Notes under the pieces: generated by a model | Told to the model about the DNA's origin: nothing | The model's database searches: none | Seen by the model: only the letters and a program-made list of their open reading frames with translations | Program-made: the position numbers and the translations under genes | Source: Tiliqua scincoides | Lineage: Eukaryota; Chordata; Lepidosauria; Squamata; Scincidae | Reading direction: 5' to 3' | Assembly (NCBI RefSeq): GCF_035046505.1 | Contig: NC_089830.1 | Coordinates: forward strand, 23,042,284 to 23,106,283 | DNA: 64,000 nt | Part shown: positions 49,290 to 59,594 of the stretch, one piece after another | How the letters are laid out: every line of letters begins with the position of its first letter | Position numbering within the stretch: the stretch's first letter is position 1

Positions 49290-50110
49290 ATCCTGATGCT
49301 CACACCCTCTTTCCAACCCTCCCAATGTCCAGAATATTATTCAATGCATTCTCTCTTAAGTGTGTTTACCATGCATCTGTGATGCTCTTTCCACTCTTCC
49401 GCTTCTCTGCTTCAGAACAGAAAAGTAGATGAATTCTCTTACTATTTTTTTGCAAATTGGTTTTGCAACTCTGCCCTTACAATCTGCTTGTATTAATGTT
49501 GCTCCATTCCTATGGTAGGGGTGTCTCCATGCTGTTTCACTCTGTGAGTGGGGTCTTGCTATGAGATTTCAGGCACTATTACTAAGGAGAAGGTCCTCAG
49601 TCTTACTAATGTTGGCATCCTTGAGTCTCAGAAGACTATGGTATCGTGCTCTGAATGGTGGTTCTGGAACAGAGTGTCCTCTCCAGTGCGCAAAGCCTGG
49701 GTAAAGTAGATATGGAGGATAGACTGTTTCCCATGCAGCAAATTTCCCCTCTCCACGTCGCTGAAATGGTCCGACGGAAAGGCAGAAGCCAATACGGTTG
49801 GTTCCAGCAGCGTCGCAGGAGTTGCCAGAACGTGACTGTGTTCGGCCATGAACTGCCTCAGGGACTCCGGCTCTGGATTTTGCCTCGAGGTTGACTCCTG
49901 AAGCCTTTTCCATAACTGGATGTAGCCACAAGGCAGTGGAGGTTTGGGATCAGAGTTTTCCTTCTCTCAGATGAGCTGCTTTCCCAGGCTGACGAGTCTT
50001 ACTAAAGGCTTTGTAAAGAGCCACTTTGCAAAACCAGCCCCTGTGATGTAACATGAAATAATTTTGCTATTTCTCCCATCTGAGAATAAAATGTTGTTTG
50101 CTTTGATCTT
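49290..50110 (+). other. 3' UTR of FPR-like 2 with LINE-tail insertion
   Basis: It runs from the stop to AATAAA at 50085-50090, followed by the GTTGTTTGCTTTGATCTTG downstream element conserved after the paralogues. About 385 bp of its length is the insertion at 49610-49994. Confidence 0.7.
49610..49994 (-). mobile_element. LINE-tail element in the 3' UTR
   Basis: On the minus strand it ends ACCATAGTCTTCTGAGACTC with GGATGCCAACA, the tail shared by the local LINE and the 5S SINE, but its body differs from the LINE copies at 30 and 32 kb. An 11-bp TSD AGTCTTACTAA lies at 49599-49609 and 49995-50005. The paralogous 3' UTR at ~59505 has the empty site (AGACTTACTAAAG). Confidence 0.85.
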
Positions 50111-50780
50111 GTTCTTGTTGTTCATGTTTCAGAGGAAAGGAGGAGACTCTTTGCTTTGTCATTGTCTTGCTGCAATCCCTTACCAGAACACAAACCAGTG
50201 TCTGAAGGTAGCGGTTTCCAAACTTCCTGTGTTCAGAGGATCCTCTCCACATCCGTCAGTTTGCTATGGAACCCTTGCATGTTGTTGGCGATTTCACAAC
50301 CGGATGTTGTGAATCTGGAAAACTCATACAACTGGATGAGTAAGTGGGCACAGCCCATGTGCAGAAATTCAGGCAGAAATATGAGGGGTGGGACATCCGG
50401 GTTAGGATCCAGTGTTCATTTAGTACAAATAGAGTAATTTTTCCCTAAGGGATCAGAGGTACCAAACATTTTCCATAGGAAAGAACTGGTCTCTAAGAGG
50501 TAAGTGGCTCCATGGCGACATCTCTGCAGGGTCACCCTTTGGTTGTTGCATCATTCAGTTAGTAATGTCTAGTTCTCCCCCTGGGCATCAGTTGTGGCAC
50601 TGCAGGCAGAAATTCTACTTCTGATTGTTGAGGAGGGGGTTGCAGAAGCCTTCTTTACAAAGCCTGGTTCAAGAGATTGAAGGTAAGGAACTGGCATTTG
50701 TCGCAGATCCAGTCTCACGAAGAATATATGCGAAACATATATATGGGTGAAGGGAAGAGCCCGGGAAGTTCTTACCATTG
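50111..50780 (+). repeat. FPR 3'-flank module, copy 3
   Basis: GTGTCTGAAGG..TTTCCAAACTTCCTGTG and CATCTCTGCAGGGTCACCC align with the modules at 42.8, 53.6 and 59.9-60.9 kb. Confidence 0.75.
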
Positions 50781-51410
50781 CAGCTCAAGTTGGCTACTCA
50801 GAGTGGGTTGAACAGGAAAGCTCCACACCAACAGATACATTACGAGGTCAACTTGTTGTGTAAGTGCAGCAAGAACAATCGCAGCTTTTCACATGCCTGC
50901 AGGCTCTGTGGAGCAAAGCATGCCATCTCTGCGCGCCCAAACCTGGGTTGGTCCAAATAGGGCCCAAGCAGCAAGTCAATGAGGCCATAGAGGAGGAAGG
51001 CCGTGCCCCTCTCCTCGGTTGGAAAGGGGGCCATCGTCAATTAGGTTGCTCCAGCTACTACATCTTGGGAAGTTCTGCCTTTATAGATCAGCTGCCAAGT
51101 ATTTAGCTGAAGGTTTTACTTTTGGTTTTAGACTTCCACCCCACCCCACCCCACCCCACCCCCTCAACACACACTCCACTTGGGGGCAGAATTTGCACTC
51201 AGACTTTGGAGGAGGTTCTGTGCAGGATGATCTCTAAGGAAGTCAGGGCTGACCGAGTGGCTGGTCATTTTCCTTCTTTTGCCAAATATGCAGGTGTCCC
51301 CCCAGGTATTGTTCCTAAAAAGTCTCCTTGTGAGTGTTGCCTAATTCACCGTTTATCTTTTCTGAATGGGGTCTCTGTCAACAATGGGATTCCCCATCAT
51401 TAGTGCTTGG
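50780..51410 (+). mobile_element. DIRS-order retroelement fragment
   Basis: The conceptual reading shows a zinc-cluster-like stretch (50840-50945) and reverse-transcriptase-front motifs (GFTFGFRLP near 51110-51140, IHRLSFLNGVSVNNGIPHH near 51345-51400). The RT motif is recognisably related to the element at 35563-42203 but diverged. It is a broken fragment, duplicated at 55037-55520. Confidence 0.75.
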
Positions 51411-51672
51411 TTGCGTGTACGTCGCGTGATGAGGACATCAAGCTTCTCCAGCAGTGTGGGTCAGGTCGCCACCATCAGGTCGCCACCAGTGTGGGTCAGT
51501 CTGCTCGCCATCCACCCAGTAGATTATTTATTTCAATCATTTCTGTCCAGCCTTCAGTCTGAATAAATGCACACTTCTCCAGCACAGTGGGTCAGGTGCC
51601 TAGTCTGCACGCCATCCACCCAGTTGATTATTTATTTCAATCATTTCTGTCCAGCCCTTCAGTCTGAATAAA
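51411..51672 (+). repeat. ~100-bp tandem units
   Basis: TTATTTATTTCAATCATTTC with TCTGAATAAATG and CCAGCACAGTGGGTCAGGTG recur two to three times. The same array lies at 55480-55725. Confidence 0.8.
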
Positions 51673-52138
51673 TGTACCCCCAGGGGCACTCAACAGGACC
51701 TTTAGGGGTACTTGAAAAAGAATGGCATGCTCCAGAATGGCTTGCAGGTCCAGCAAGGCAGAAAGGGAGGTAGCTAGTTGGCTGTGAAAGCCCTACCAAT
51801 AGCTAGTTTCTGGTCATCAATTCATGTATGAACCAGTGATTGAAAACAAGCACAGTAAAAAAGCTGAAACATAATATGGAAAGTGATCAATCACCCAGAA
51901 TTTCTCAGCACACTTCTGGTGCAAAACAGTGCAAAGGCAGAGTCTTCTGTTCTTCAAACAGATAAAAAGAGAAAACACTGTGATGAATACATGAAGTCTG
52001 GGCTTTTATAGAGAGGAGTTGAGGGCTTGTGTTATTAATTACAAACATTTTGCTAATATGAAGGGTACAATTTATGGAAATAGGCTGCCAAGGAATATGC
52101 AAGTGAAAAAGGTTGGGAACCACTGCAGGAGATCCATG
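51673..52138. mobile_element. hAT MITE, CAGTGGTTCCCAAC family (left-truncated)
   Basis: It matches 62133-62470, ending GGTTGGGAACCACTG at ~52124. It carries ~130 bp (51911-52045) absent from the copy at 62101. Confidence 0.8.
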
Positions 52139-52295
52139 AATCCGATTGACCCAGAGATAAGGCAAAGTGATAATTGGATCTTTATTACTTGGCAAAATTT
52201 TATGGTAAGTGTAATTGGCATACGTGATTGTGCCATTCTCACCTTCCTGATTGTGCAAAACTTCTTAGAAAGTCTGATTCTACCAAGAAGAAAGA

Positions 52296-52470
52296 GGAAC
52301 TGAAATTTCCAGGCAATTAATTTGCATGAAGAATTGTATAAAACACCCTGGACTCCAGGAATCTTTGTGTCCTGAAAGCTGGCCGAGGCAAGAGAAAGGT
52401 AGAGCAGAGCAGACAGAGAAAGCTCTGAGGACAACCACTTACTCAAGCACATCGGAGTCACCAAGTAAGT
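52296..52470 (+). promoter_or_regulatory. Promoter and non-coding exon 1, copy 2
   Basis: GGAACTGAAA (52296-52305) is an exact ETS-IRF composite (GGAANNGAAA) preceded by AAAGA, also a good PU.1 site. Octamer ATTTGCAT lies at 52320-52327, TATAAAA at 52337-52343, and a start is predicted near 52367. The exon runs to 52464, followed by donor GTAAGT (52465-52470). It may serve the receptor at 58218 (acceptor 58173), or be the orphaned promoter of a deleted receptor at ~53.3 kb. Confidence 0.72.
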
Positions 52471-53240
52471 GGGCCATACTCTGAGGATGCAGTGGGGTAC
52501 AGTGTGGTGCTTGGAAGCCAATGCTGGTAGATGCCTTTTGAAACCATTGAAGGTGGAGATGGGAAGAGGGGAGGGTTAAAACACCCAGATCAAAGTCCTT
52601 GCATTGGAAGGTCATCAAATTCTCTCCAACTTGGTACAAAAGTTACTACATCACTTCAAATTTTTGGGACAGGTTTTCTATGTATCTATGTAACATGCGT
52701 TTTTTCTCTTATGCTGATTTAATCTTCTTGTGGGCAGCGGAAAAGAACTCTTATCTACAGTTTAGGAAAGACACTTTGGATATTGTGAGGACGTGAACAG
52801 AACAGGGTGCATGAGACTTTCCCGCTTTGTTCCCCAACATTAGTGCGATGCTCACCGTAGAATTTTAAACTCCTGATGGATAAACTGTTTGTGAAGCATG
52901 TTTGTGGATCTTGATAGTAGAGGTCTTGCAAAGACAGAGGTCTTTGTGCAGCTCAGCTCTTGCGAGTGCACTTTTTCCCATTTGCCTTGCTGTCCATAGT
53001 GGGGCCTTGGCATAGTCAAACCTTACTGCAGACTGAATTAACAACTTGTCAGAATATTCAGGTGTCTGGCATAGCAAGTTAGATCCCAGTCAACTTCCTT
53101 CACGCCAAGGGTCTAATTTCCAAGACACCCCTGACCATGGGAAAATCTGCCTCCCTGGATCCTGATAGTTAGAAGCAAGACCCCCTGTCCCCCTTTCTGG
53201 AACACACTGGACATGCTATTTCATCCTTCTCCCAAAATTC

Positions 53241-53559
53241 TGCTCGTATAACAATACTCTCTTAGAGAACTTAAGACTGTCCCACAGGAGCATCAAACTC
53301 TTCCAGGCCACCAGATTATAAAACTTGTGGCAAGACAAGATGGGTCATTTTCTTTCAGGGCTCTTGGACCCCATTTTGCTATCTCTGCTTGTCTCTGCTG
53401 TCTCTGATATTCTCTGCTTTCTCTGCTATCCAAGCACACAGTTTCTTTGGGGTCTCCTATAATGAGATCATTTCATTATGAGACAGAAAGGAAAGGAAGT
53501 AGAAGTGGGACCCCAAAAAGCTCAAGTGAATAGAAAGATCTATATTTACCATATTTCTG
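53241..53559. other. Unassigned sequence at the ghost locus
   Basis: No receptor sequence was recognised. It includes CTGCTGTCTCTGATATTCTC-type CT-rich stretches. It replaces or borders the deleted receptor body. Confidence 0.45.
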
Positions 53560-54060
53560 AGGTCCATTCCTCACAGGGGAGGGAGGGGGCACTGCCCTGT
53601 TACACCCCACAACCCTCTGCTAGTAATACCAGTTGATGTCTGAAGGCTGTAATTTCCAAACCTCCTGTGTTCAGAGGATCCTTTGCTCATCCGTAGGTCT
53701 GCCTTGGACCCCTTGCATGTTGTCAAAGATTTCACAGGGGAGGAGTGTTGGGGGGAGATGCATGTGCAGAAATTCAGGCAGAAATATGACGGTAAGGATT
53801 TCATGGTCAGGATCTAGCATTTATTCATTTAGCATTGGGCGTAGCTGTCTCCTCCAATTGGCACCACAGCAGCATCTCTGTGAGGTCACCCTTTTGCCTT
53901 TGCTTCCTGTTGTCTGTTTAGTTCTTCCCATGGGCATCAGTTGTGGCATTGCAGCAACAATCCTATTTCTCCATCAGACTGATGAAGCCAGGGCATATAA
54001 ACCTTCTTTAGAAGGTTGCTTCGAAGAACTGAAATAAGGTACTTGCATTTGTAGCCAGTT
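53560..54060 (+). repeat. FPR 3'-flank module, copy 4, without a gene
   Basis: GTTGATGTCTGAAGG, TTTCCAAACCTCCTGTGTTC and GTGAGGTCACCCTTTTGCC align with the modules that follow real receptors, but no receptor coding sequence lies between the exon 1 at 52.4 kb and this module. Confidence 0.75.
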
Positions 54061-54117
54061 CAGATTCTTGTTACATAACTATCATTGTCCCAAAAAATGT
54101 CTCTGGAGTTACCTGCT

Positions 54118-54170
54118 CGCTCTCTCTCTCTCTCTCTCCCTCTCTCCCTCCCCCTCCCCTTTCTTTCCCC

Positions 54171-54214
<44 letters not shown>

Positions 54215-54230
54215 ACTCACTCACACACAG

Positions 54231-54262
<32 letters not shown>

Positions 54263-54284
54263 ACACACACACACACACACACTG
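54118..54284. repeat. (CT)n-(CA)n microsatellite
   Basis: A compound CT tract (54118-54210), CTCA steps, then CA runs to ~54282. Confidence 0.95.
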
Positions 54285-54352
54285 AAACTAGGATCAGGCA
54301 GGAAAACCTCTTTTCTTGACCAGTAAATTATTTATATATATATATCCTACAG

Positions 54353-54818
54353 CAGTGGTTCTCAAACTTCCTGGGAGATTACTTCTGGGGTAAGTCTTTG
54401 CGGGGGCGGGGGCAGCAAAATGACCCCAGGATCTGTGGGTGGAGTGGGGGTTATTTTTTCACAATTCATATGTGCTCCCAGGGTCCAGGGGGTGTGGGGA
54501 GCCCCGCGGAGCACTTGCAGGGCTCTCCGCAGCTTTTAAACCGTGAAAGTTCCAAGCGCGATTAAACCCTTTTAATCGCGCTTGGAACTTTCACTGTTTA
54601 AAAGCTGCGGAGAGCCCTGCAAGTGCTCCGCGGGGCTCCCCACACCCCCTGGACCCTGGGAGCATGCATGGTTTGTTCAAAAATAGCCCCCCTCCTCCCA
54701 CAGGGGGCGCAATCCTGGGGATCGCTTTGCTGCTTTCCCCCTGCCCCTGCCCCTTAAAGGGAACGGGGCATCTTTACACAAGCTGGTGGGTCACGACCCA
54801 CCAGTTTGAAAACCACTG
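54353..54818. mobile_element. hAT MITE with a ~190-bp internal hairpin
   Basis: Termini CAGTGGTTCTCAAAC and GTTTGAAAACCACTG, with perfect TSD TCCTACAG at 54345-54352 and 54819-54826. The interior 54474-54663 is a near-perfect inverted repeat centred near 54567. Confidence 0.92.
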
Positions 54819-54861
54819 TCCTACAGAATACATGGCGCGCACAAGGTGGTATATAATATAG

Positions 54862-54995
54862 ACCCAAATTCTAACCAGCTTTCCAGCACTGACCCTGCTG
54901 TGCCTATGGGGCATGTTCCTGCATCCTGTAAGTGGGTAGCAGTCAGGGAGGCTTCCTCAAAATAAGGGAATGTTTGTACCCTTACCTTGGAGCTT
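54862..54995. mobile_element. MITE fragment, GGGCGCAATCCTAA family
   Basis: CCAGCTTTCCAGCACTGACC and AAGGGAATGTTTGTACCCTT match the interior of 30455-30660. Truncated on the right. Confidence 0.6.
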
Positions 54996-55036
54996 GAATA
55001 GAATGTAGAATGCAATGGATACTCATCTGATGCAAA

Positions 55037-55725
55037 ATGAGGCCATAGAGGAGAAAGGCCGTGACCCTCTCCTCAGTTGGAAAGGGGGCCATCGTCAATT
55101 AGGTTGCCCCAGCTACTACATCTTGGGAAGTTCTGCCTTTATAGATCAGCTGCCAGGTATTTAGCTGAAGGTTTTACTTTTGGTTTTAGACTTCCACCCC
55201 ACCCCACCCCCTCAACACACACTCCACTTGGGGGCAGAATTTACACTCAGAGTTTGGAGGAGGTTCTGTGCAGGATGATCTCTAAGGAAGTCAGGGCTGG
55301 CCGAGTGGCTGGTCATTTTCCTTCTTTTGCCAAATTTGCAGGTGTCCCCCTGGGCATTTTTCCTAAAAAGTCTCCTCGTGAGTGTTGCCTAATTCACCGT
55401 TTGTCTTTTCTGAAAGGGGTCTCTGTCAACAACGGGATTCCCCATCATAAGTGCTTGGTCAAGTGTACGTCGCGTGATGAGGACATCAAGCTTCTCCAGC
55501 AGTGTGGGTCAGGTTGCCACCATCAGGTCGCCACTAGTGTGGGTCAGTCTGCTCGCCATCCACCCAGTAGATTATTTATTTCAATCATTTCTGTCCAGCC
55601 CTTCAGTCTGAATAAATGCACACTTCTCCAGCACAGTGGGTCAGGTGCCTAGTCTGCACGCCATTCACCCAGTAGATTATTTATTTCAATCATTTCTGTC
55701 CAGCCCTTCAGTCTGAATAAATGGA
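55037..55725 (+). repeat. Duplicate of 50977-51672 (DIRS fragment and ~100-bp units)
   Basis: It starts GAGGCCATAGAGGAG and follows the first copy closely, including the DIRS-type RT-front motif and the TTATTTATTTCAATCATTTC units. It lies in the intron between exon-1 copy 2 and the receptor at 58218. Confidence 0.88.
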
Positions 55726-56301
55726 GTGCACAAGGCAGGATGTAACCGAGAGAGAGAGAAAAGTGAAGTGCCCAAATGAAATATGAAGTTTTAAAAATCA
55801 TAAAGGTTCAAGAAAAAGTGTCAAGCCATCAGGTGGGTGGGGCCCACTCTGAGGCTTGGGTGAGAAGCAAAAGGACCTGAGTTTAAGGCAGGAAATTTGA
55901 CCAATTCATTGGTTGAAGGAGAGACGGAGGGAGGAGCCAAGGCAGTCATTAGGGCTGCAGCTCAAGTTGGCCGCTCAGACTGCGTTCAATAGCGACACTG
56001 TGCATGCCTGGAGAGCTGATTAGAGATAAGCAGCAGTTTGGAGATAGCAGCCAATCAGAAACAAGGGTGGAAGCTTCAGGACTGAAGGTCAGTGGACACT
56101 TTGGCATTACTCCAAGTCATGCAGAAGACTTACTGCCCAATCCTATTCACACTTTCCTGGGAGCAAATATCAATAGACACAAAGAGACTTACGTCTGAGT
56201 AGACATGCAGATTGGGCAGTTAGAGCTTTCTGGGAATTGGCAACTACACAGTTCGACAGGAGCCGAACTCTGCTTGGTGTACAGTTTCTAAGCACCAACG
56301 G
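55726..56301 (+). repeat. CAAGCCATCAAG cluster module
   Basis: 55820-56110 matches modules at 33.0-33.35, 44.2, 47.0 and 61.26-61.5 kb (GGACCTGAGTTTAAGGCAGG, GAAGGTCAGTGG). No gene. Confidence 0.65.
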
Positions 56302-57366
56302 CAGTGGTTCCCTAACTTTTTCAACTGATGGTTTCCTTGACCTACCGGGCCACTGGCCATAAGAACAGCCCCACTGGATCAGGCCATAGACCCATCTAGT
56401 CCAGCTTCCTGTATCTCACAGTGGCTCCACCAAATGCCCCAGGGACCACACCTGATAGCAAGAGACCTCATCCTGGTGCCCTCCCTTGCATCTGACATAG
56501 CCCATTTCTAAAACCAGGAATTTGCACATACACATCATGACTTGTAACCCGTAATGGATTTTTCCTCCAGAAACTTGTCCAATCCCCTTTTAAAGGCATC
56601 CAGGCCAGATGCCATCACCACATCCTGCGGCAAGGAGTTTCACAGACCAACCACACGCTGAGTAAAGCAATATTTTCTTTTGTCTGTCCTAACTCTCCCA
56701 ACACTCAATTTTAGTGGATGTCCCCTGGTTCTGGTGTTATGTGAGAGTGTAAAGAGCATCTCTCTAGCCACTTTATCCTTCCCATGCATAATTTTGTATG
56801 TCTCAAACATGTCCCCCTTCAGACGTTTCTTTTCTAGACTGAAGAGGCCCAAACGCCATAGGCTTTTCTCATATGGAAGGTGCCCCAGCCCAGTCATCAT
56901 TTATTCGCTTTCTTTTGCACCTTTTCCATTTCCACTATATCCTTTTTGAGATGCAGCGACCAGAACTGGACACAATACTCTAGATGTGGCCTTACCATCA
57001 ATTTGTACAACGGCATTATAATATTAGCCGTTTTGTTCTCAATACCTTTCCTAATGATCCCAAGCATAGAATTGGCCTTCTTCGCTGCTGCCGCACACTG
57101 GGTCGACACTTTCATCAGCTTGTCCACCACCACCCCAAGATCTCTCTCCTGATCTGTCACAGGCAGCTCAGAACCCATCAGCCTAGATGTGAAGTTTTGA
57201 TTTTTTGCCCCAATGTGCATGACTTTACACTTACTAAGTGTCTCCCTATTAGGGTTAGAAGCCTATACATTATATAGGGATGTGAGATTTTTGTGCAGAA
57301 TCTGTGGCTCCCATGGCTGGTTTTAACAGCTTCCCAGGGAGCCATGGCTCACGGTTTGGGAACCTC
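56302..57366. mobile_element. hAT MITE interrupted by CR1
   Basis: Left end CAGTGGTTCCCTAAC, right end near ACGGTTTGGGAACC. CR1 sequence occupies 56358-57262. Confidence 0.6.
56358..57262 (-). mobile_element. CR1 LINE, 3' ~0.9 kb with RT C-terminus
   Basis: The minus strand encodes QERDLGVVVDKLMKVSTQCA and PHLEYCVQFW, then GLGHLPYEKSLWRLGLFSLE, RLKGDMFETYKIM and a tail ending FTQRVV. These are typical of the CR1 reverse transcriptase C-terminus. There is one frameshift near 56899, between the two reading frames. It continues to the usual CR1 3' end. Confidence 0.92.
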
Positions 57367-58173
57367 TTCCCAAAGGAAAAGTGAACTGCTGTGTCCCTCA
57401 GGGTAGGGTAAAGAATGTAGACAAGATCTGCTGCAGGCTTTAAGCATGCCGAATCATGCAATTTAAGCAGTGGATATGCTTTATACCAATTATTACCTTG
57501 TCTTGAGAGACTTGTAGGGTGTGTTTGGACAATTGGCTGCCCCACCCAGGAAACCCCAACCAAACCACTAATGTACAGGCTGTATGGAAACTGGTGCATG
57601 TATCTCTTCTCCTGAGCTGAATGTTAGTGTGGAGACTCGCCAACCTCTTCTCTCTCTGAGAAGCTCGCAGACTTTGGCAAAGTGATCAGTATGAGATTTC
57701 CCCTCCCTACGCCAAAGTTTCCTGCTTCCTGCCTTTGTCTCAGACATGACTCTCATCATCCCAGCAGCCTTCCAGCCTCCACCTATCACCTCTTGAATCC
57801 AAGAGTACAGCAAGAAGATCTCCCCCTCTTCCTCCCTCCCTCCCCACCCTAAGCTAGCCAGGGCAAAGCGATGGCTGTGACTGCCAGTTGATCCCCTACA
57901 ACTTTTGCAGTGACTGAATAGTCAAATTTTTATTGCTGCAGCCCCCAATGCAGTGCCACCCAGTATCACAGTGACCCCCGGCTCCATGGGTAGCATAAAC
58001 TAGAAACCTTGGTATGCAAAGTCATGCTACGCTTGAACTCCAGAGACTTTCTTAGTTAAGAGAGAAGGCTATAATTTTCATGCTCTTCTTCGGAGTCTTC
58101 AGAGACCTTTTGCTAGCAGCTGTAGAAAAAGAGCGGTGAACTTCTTGTGTTCCTCTTCTTTTATTCCAAATAG
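57367..58173 (+). other. Upstream intron of FPR-like 3
   Basis: 57970-58173 aligns with the intron ends before the other coding exons (CATTTTGCTATAGCAGC-like block, then CTTCTTTTATTCCAAATAG). The rest is unique-looking. Confidence 0.6.
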
Positions 58174-58217
58174 GAAACTGGAGAAGACAAGAGTGAAGAC
58201 AAATACCCATTCAAGCA

Positions 58218-59252
58218 ATGGAGAGCACAGCGGTACCAAAAAATCTTACTATACTTGGTTCTGAGAATCTGGATGTGGATGAGATGGACCTCATGGTAAA
58301 AAGAATGAGAGTTTTCTCCATAGTAACCTACAGCCTCTTCTTTGTGTTGGGAACCACCGGAAATGGGTTGGTGATTTTCATCACAAGCTTCCAAATGAAG
58401 AAGACAGTCAATACCGTCTGGATCCTTAACTTGGCCATCGCCGACTTCACCTTCAGCTTCTTCCAGCTTTTCAACATTGTTTCTATAGGTCTGGACTCTC
58501 ACTGGCCATTTGGCTACATCATGTGCAAGCTGAACCCTGTCATTATTTTCTTCAATCTCTTTGCCAGCATTTACCTCCTGGTGGTCATCAGCATAGACCG
58601 TTGTATTGCCGTGTGGTGCCCTGTGTGGGCTCAGAATCATCGGACAACACGCCTGGCTTCCTTTGTGGTTTTGGGTGTTTGGATCCTGGCTTTTGTGCTG
58701 TGTTCACCAGATTTATATTTCATGCAAACTTACTATGTTAATATGACACATAAAGTTTACTGTGTTAATGATTATGGCACGTTTGATGAGGGAGGATTTA
58801 GTATTTTCCAAGCTCTTACTCTCATCCGATTCATCTTTGGCTTCATCATTCCTTTCAGTGTCATTGTGGTTTGCTATGGATTGATTGTGGTGAGGGTGAG
58901 GAGGGACAAGTTGTCACAATCAAACAGGCCTTTCAAGGTCATCACTGCAGTGATTGTGGCCTTCTTTGTCTGTTGGTTCCCCTTTCACTTCTTTTCTTTG
59001 TTGAAGCTGGACGTCTCAGCTGATCACAGCAATCCTTTGTTCTTTATAGGCCTTTGCTTGTCATCCAGTTTGGTTTTTTTCAACAGCTGCCTGAACCCCA
59101 TCCTGTACTTCTGCATGGGCCACAATTTCAAGGAGATGCTGAGATGCTCCCTCCTCTCGGCCCTTGCCAATGCCTTCACAGAGGAGAGCCACCACCATAC
59201 CATAAACACAAGAGCCAGCTCCTCTGCTGAGTTGGAGTCACACAGCTTGTAG
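58218..59252 (+). CDS. FPR-like chemoattractant receptor 3
   Basis: This is a 344-residue class A GPCR, intact. ATG lies in the conserved TTCAAGCAATGGAGA context, 45 bases after the acceptor at 58172-58173. Landmarks: sequon N9; an acidic N-terminus (16-24); GNGLVIFITSF (48-58); LAIAD (72-76); WPFG (96-99); Cys103 and loop-2 Cys182; DRC (127-129); VWAQNHRTTR (136-145); sequon N175; CWFP (252-255); NPILY (293-297); NFKEMLRCSL and a Ser/Thr-rich tail. Loop 2 and loop 3 (LDVSADHSNP) differ most from receptor 2, as expected if ligand range has diverged. A CR1 fragment sits in its poly(A) region at 59595. Confidence 0.93.
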   Translation: MESTAVPKNLTILGSENLDVDEMDLMVKRMRVFSIVTYSLFFVLGTTGNGLVIFITSFQMKKTVNTVWILNLAIADFTFSFFQLFNIVSIGLDSHWPFGYIMCKLNPVIIFFNLFASIYLLVVISIDRCIAVWCPVWAQNHRTTRLASFVVLGVWILAFVLCSPDLYFMQTYYVNMTHKVYCVNDYGTFDEGGFSIFQALTLIRFIFGFIIPFSVIVVCYGLIVVRVRRDKLSQSNRPFKVITAVIVAFFVCWFPFHFFSLLKLDVSADHSNPLFFIGLCLSSSLVFFNSCLNPILYFCMGHNFKEMLRCSLLSALANAFTEESHHHTINTRASSSAELESHSL

Positions 59253-59594
59253 GTACTGATGTTCACTCCTTTCCAGCTCTCCCAATTTCCTGCAGAATAT
59301 TCTTCAATGCACTCCTGCCTAAATGTATCTACCATGCATCTGGTATGCACTTTCTACTCTTCCACTTCTCTGCTGAAAAACAAAACAAAAACACTGGCTT
59401 TTGCTACCCTGCATTTTCAATCTGCCTGCATTACTATTATATATTATTGTGCCATATGGTGTTTCACTCTGTCTTTCACTCAATATGGCTAATTAGATAG
59501 TCCTCAGACTTACTAAAGATTTACAGTGTCAAGTTGCTCTGGACTTAACACATAAGGATGTTCTTATTTCCTTCCCATTTCTGAATAAAGCGTT
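59253..59594 (+). other. 3' UTR of FPR-like 3
   Basis: Aligns with the paralogous 3' UTRs. AATAAA lies at 59584-59589, cut off from its downstream GTGTGCTTTGATCTCG element by the CR1 fragment. Confidence 0.7.

Larger units (their letters stand above)
51673..53240 (+). repeat. Segmental duplication, copy 1
   Basis: It aligns with 62133-64000 and probably beyond. By eye the match is very close from the promoter module through ~1 kb of intron. Copy 2 has an extra block (62471-62925). Confidence 0.9.
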
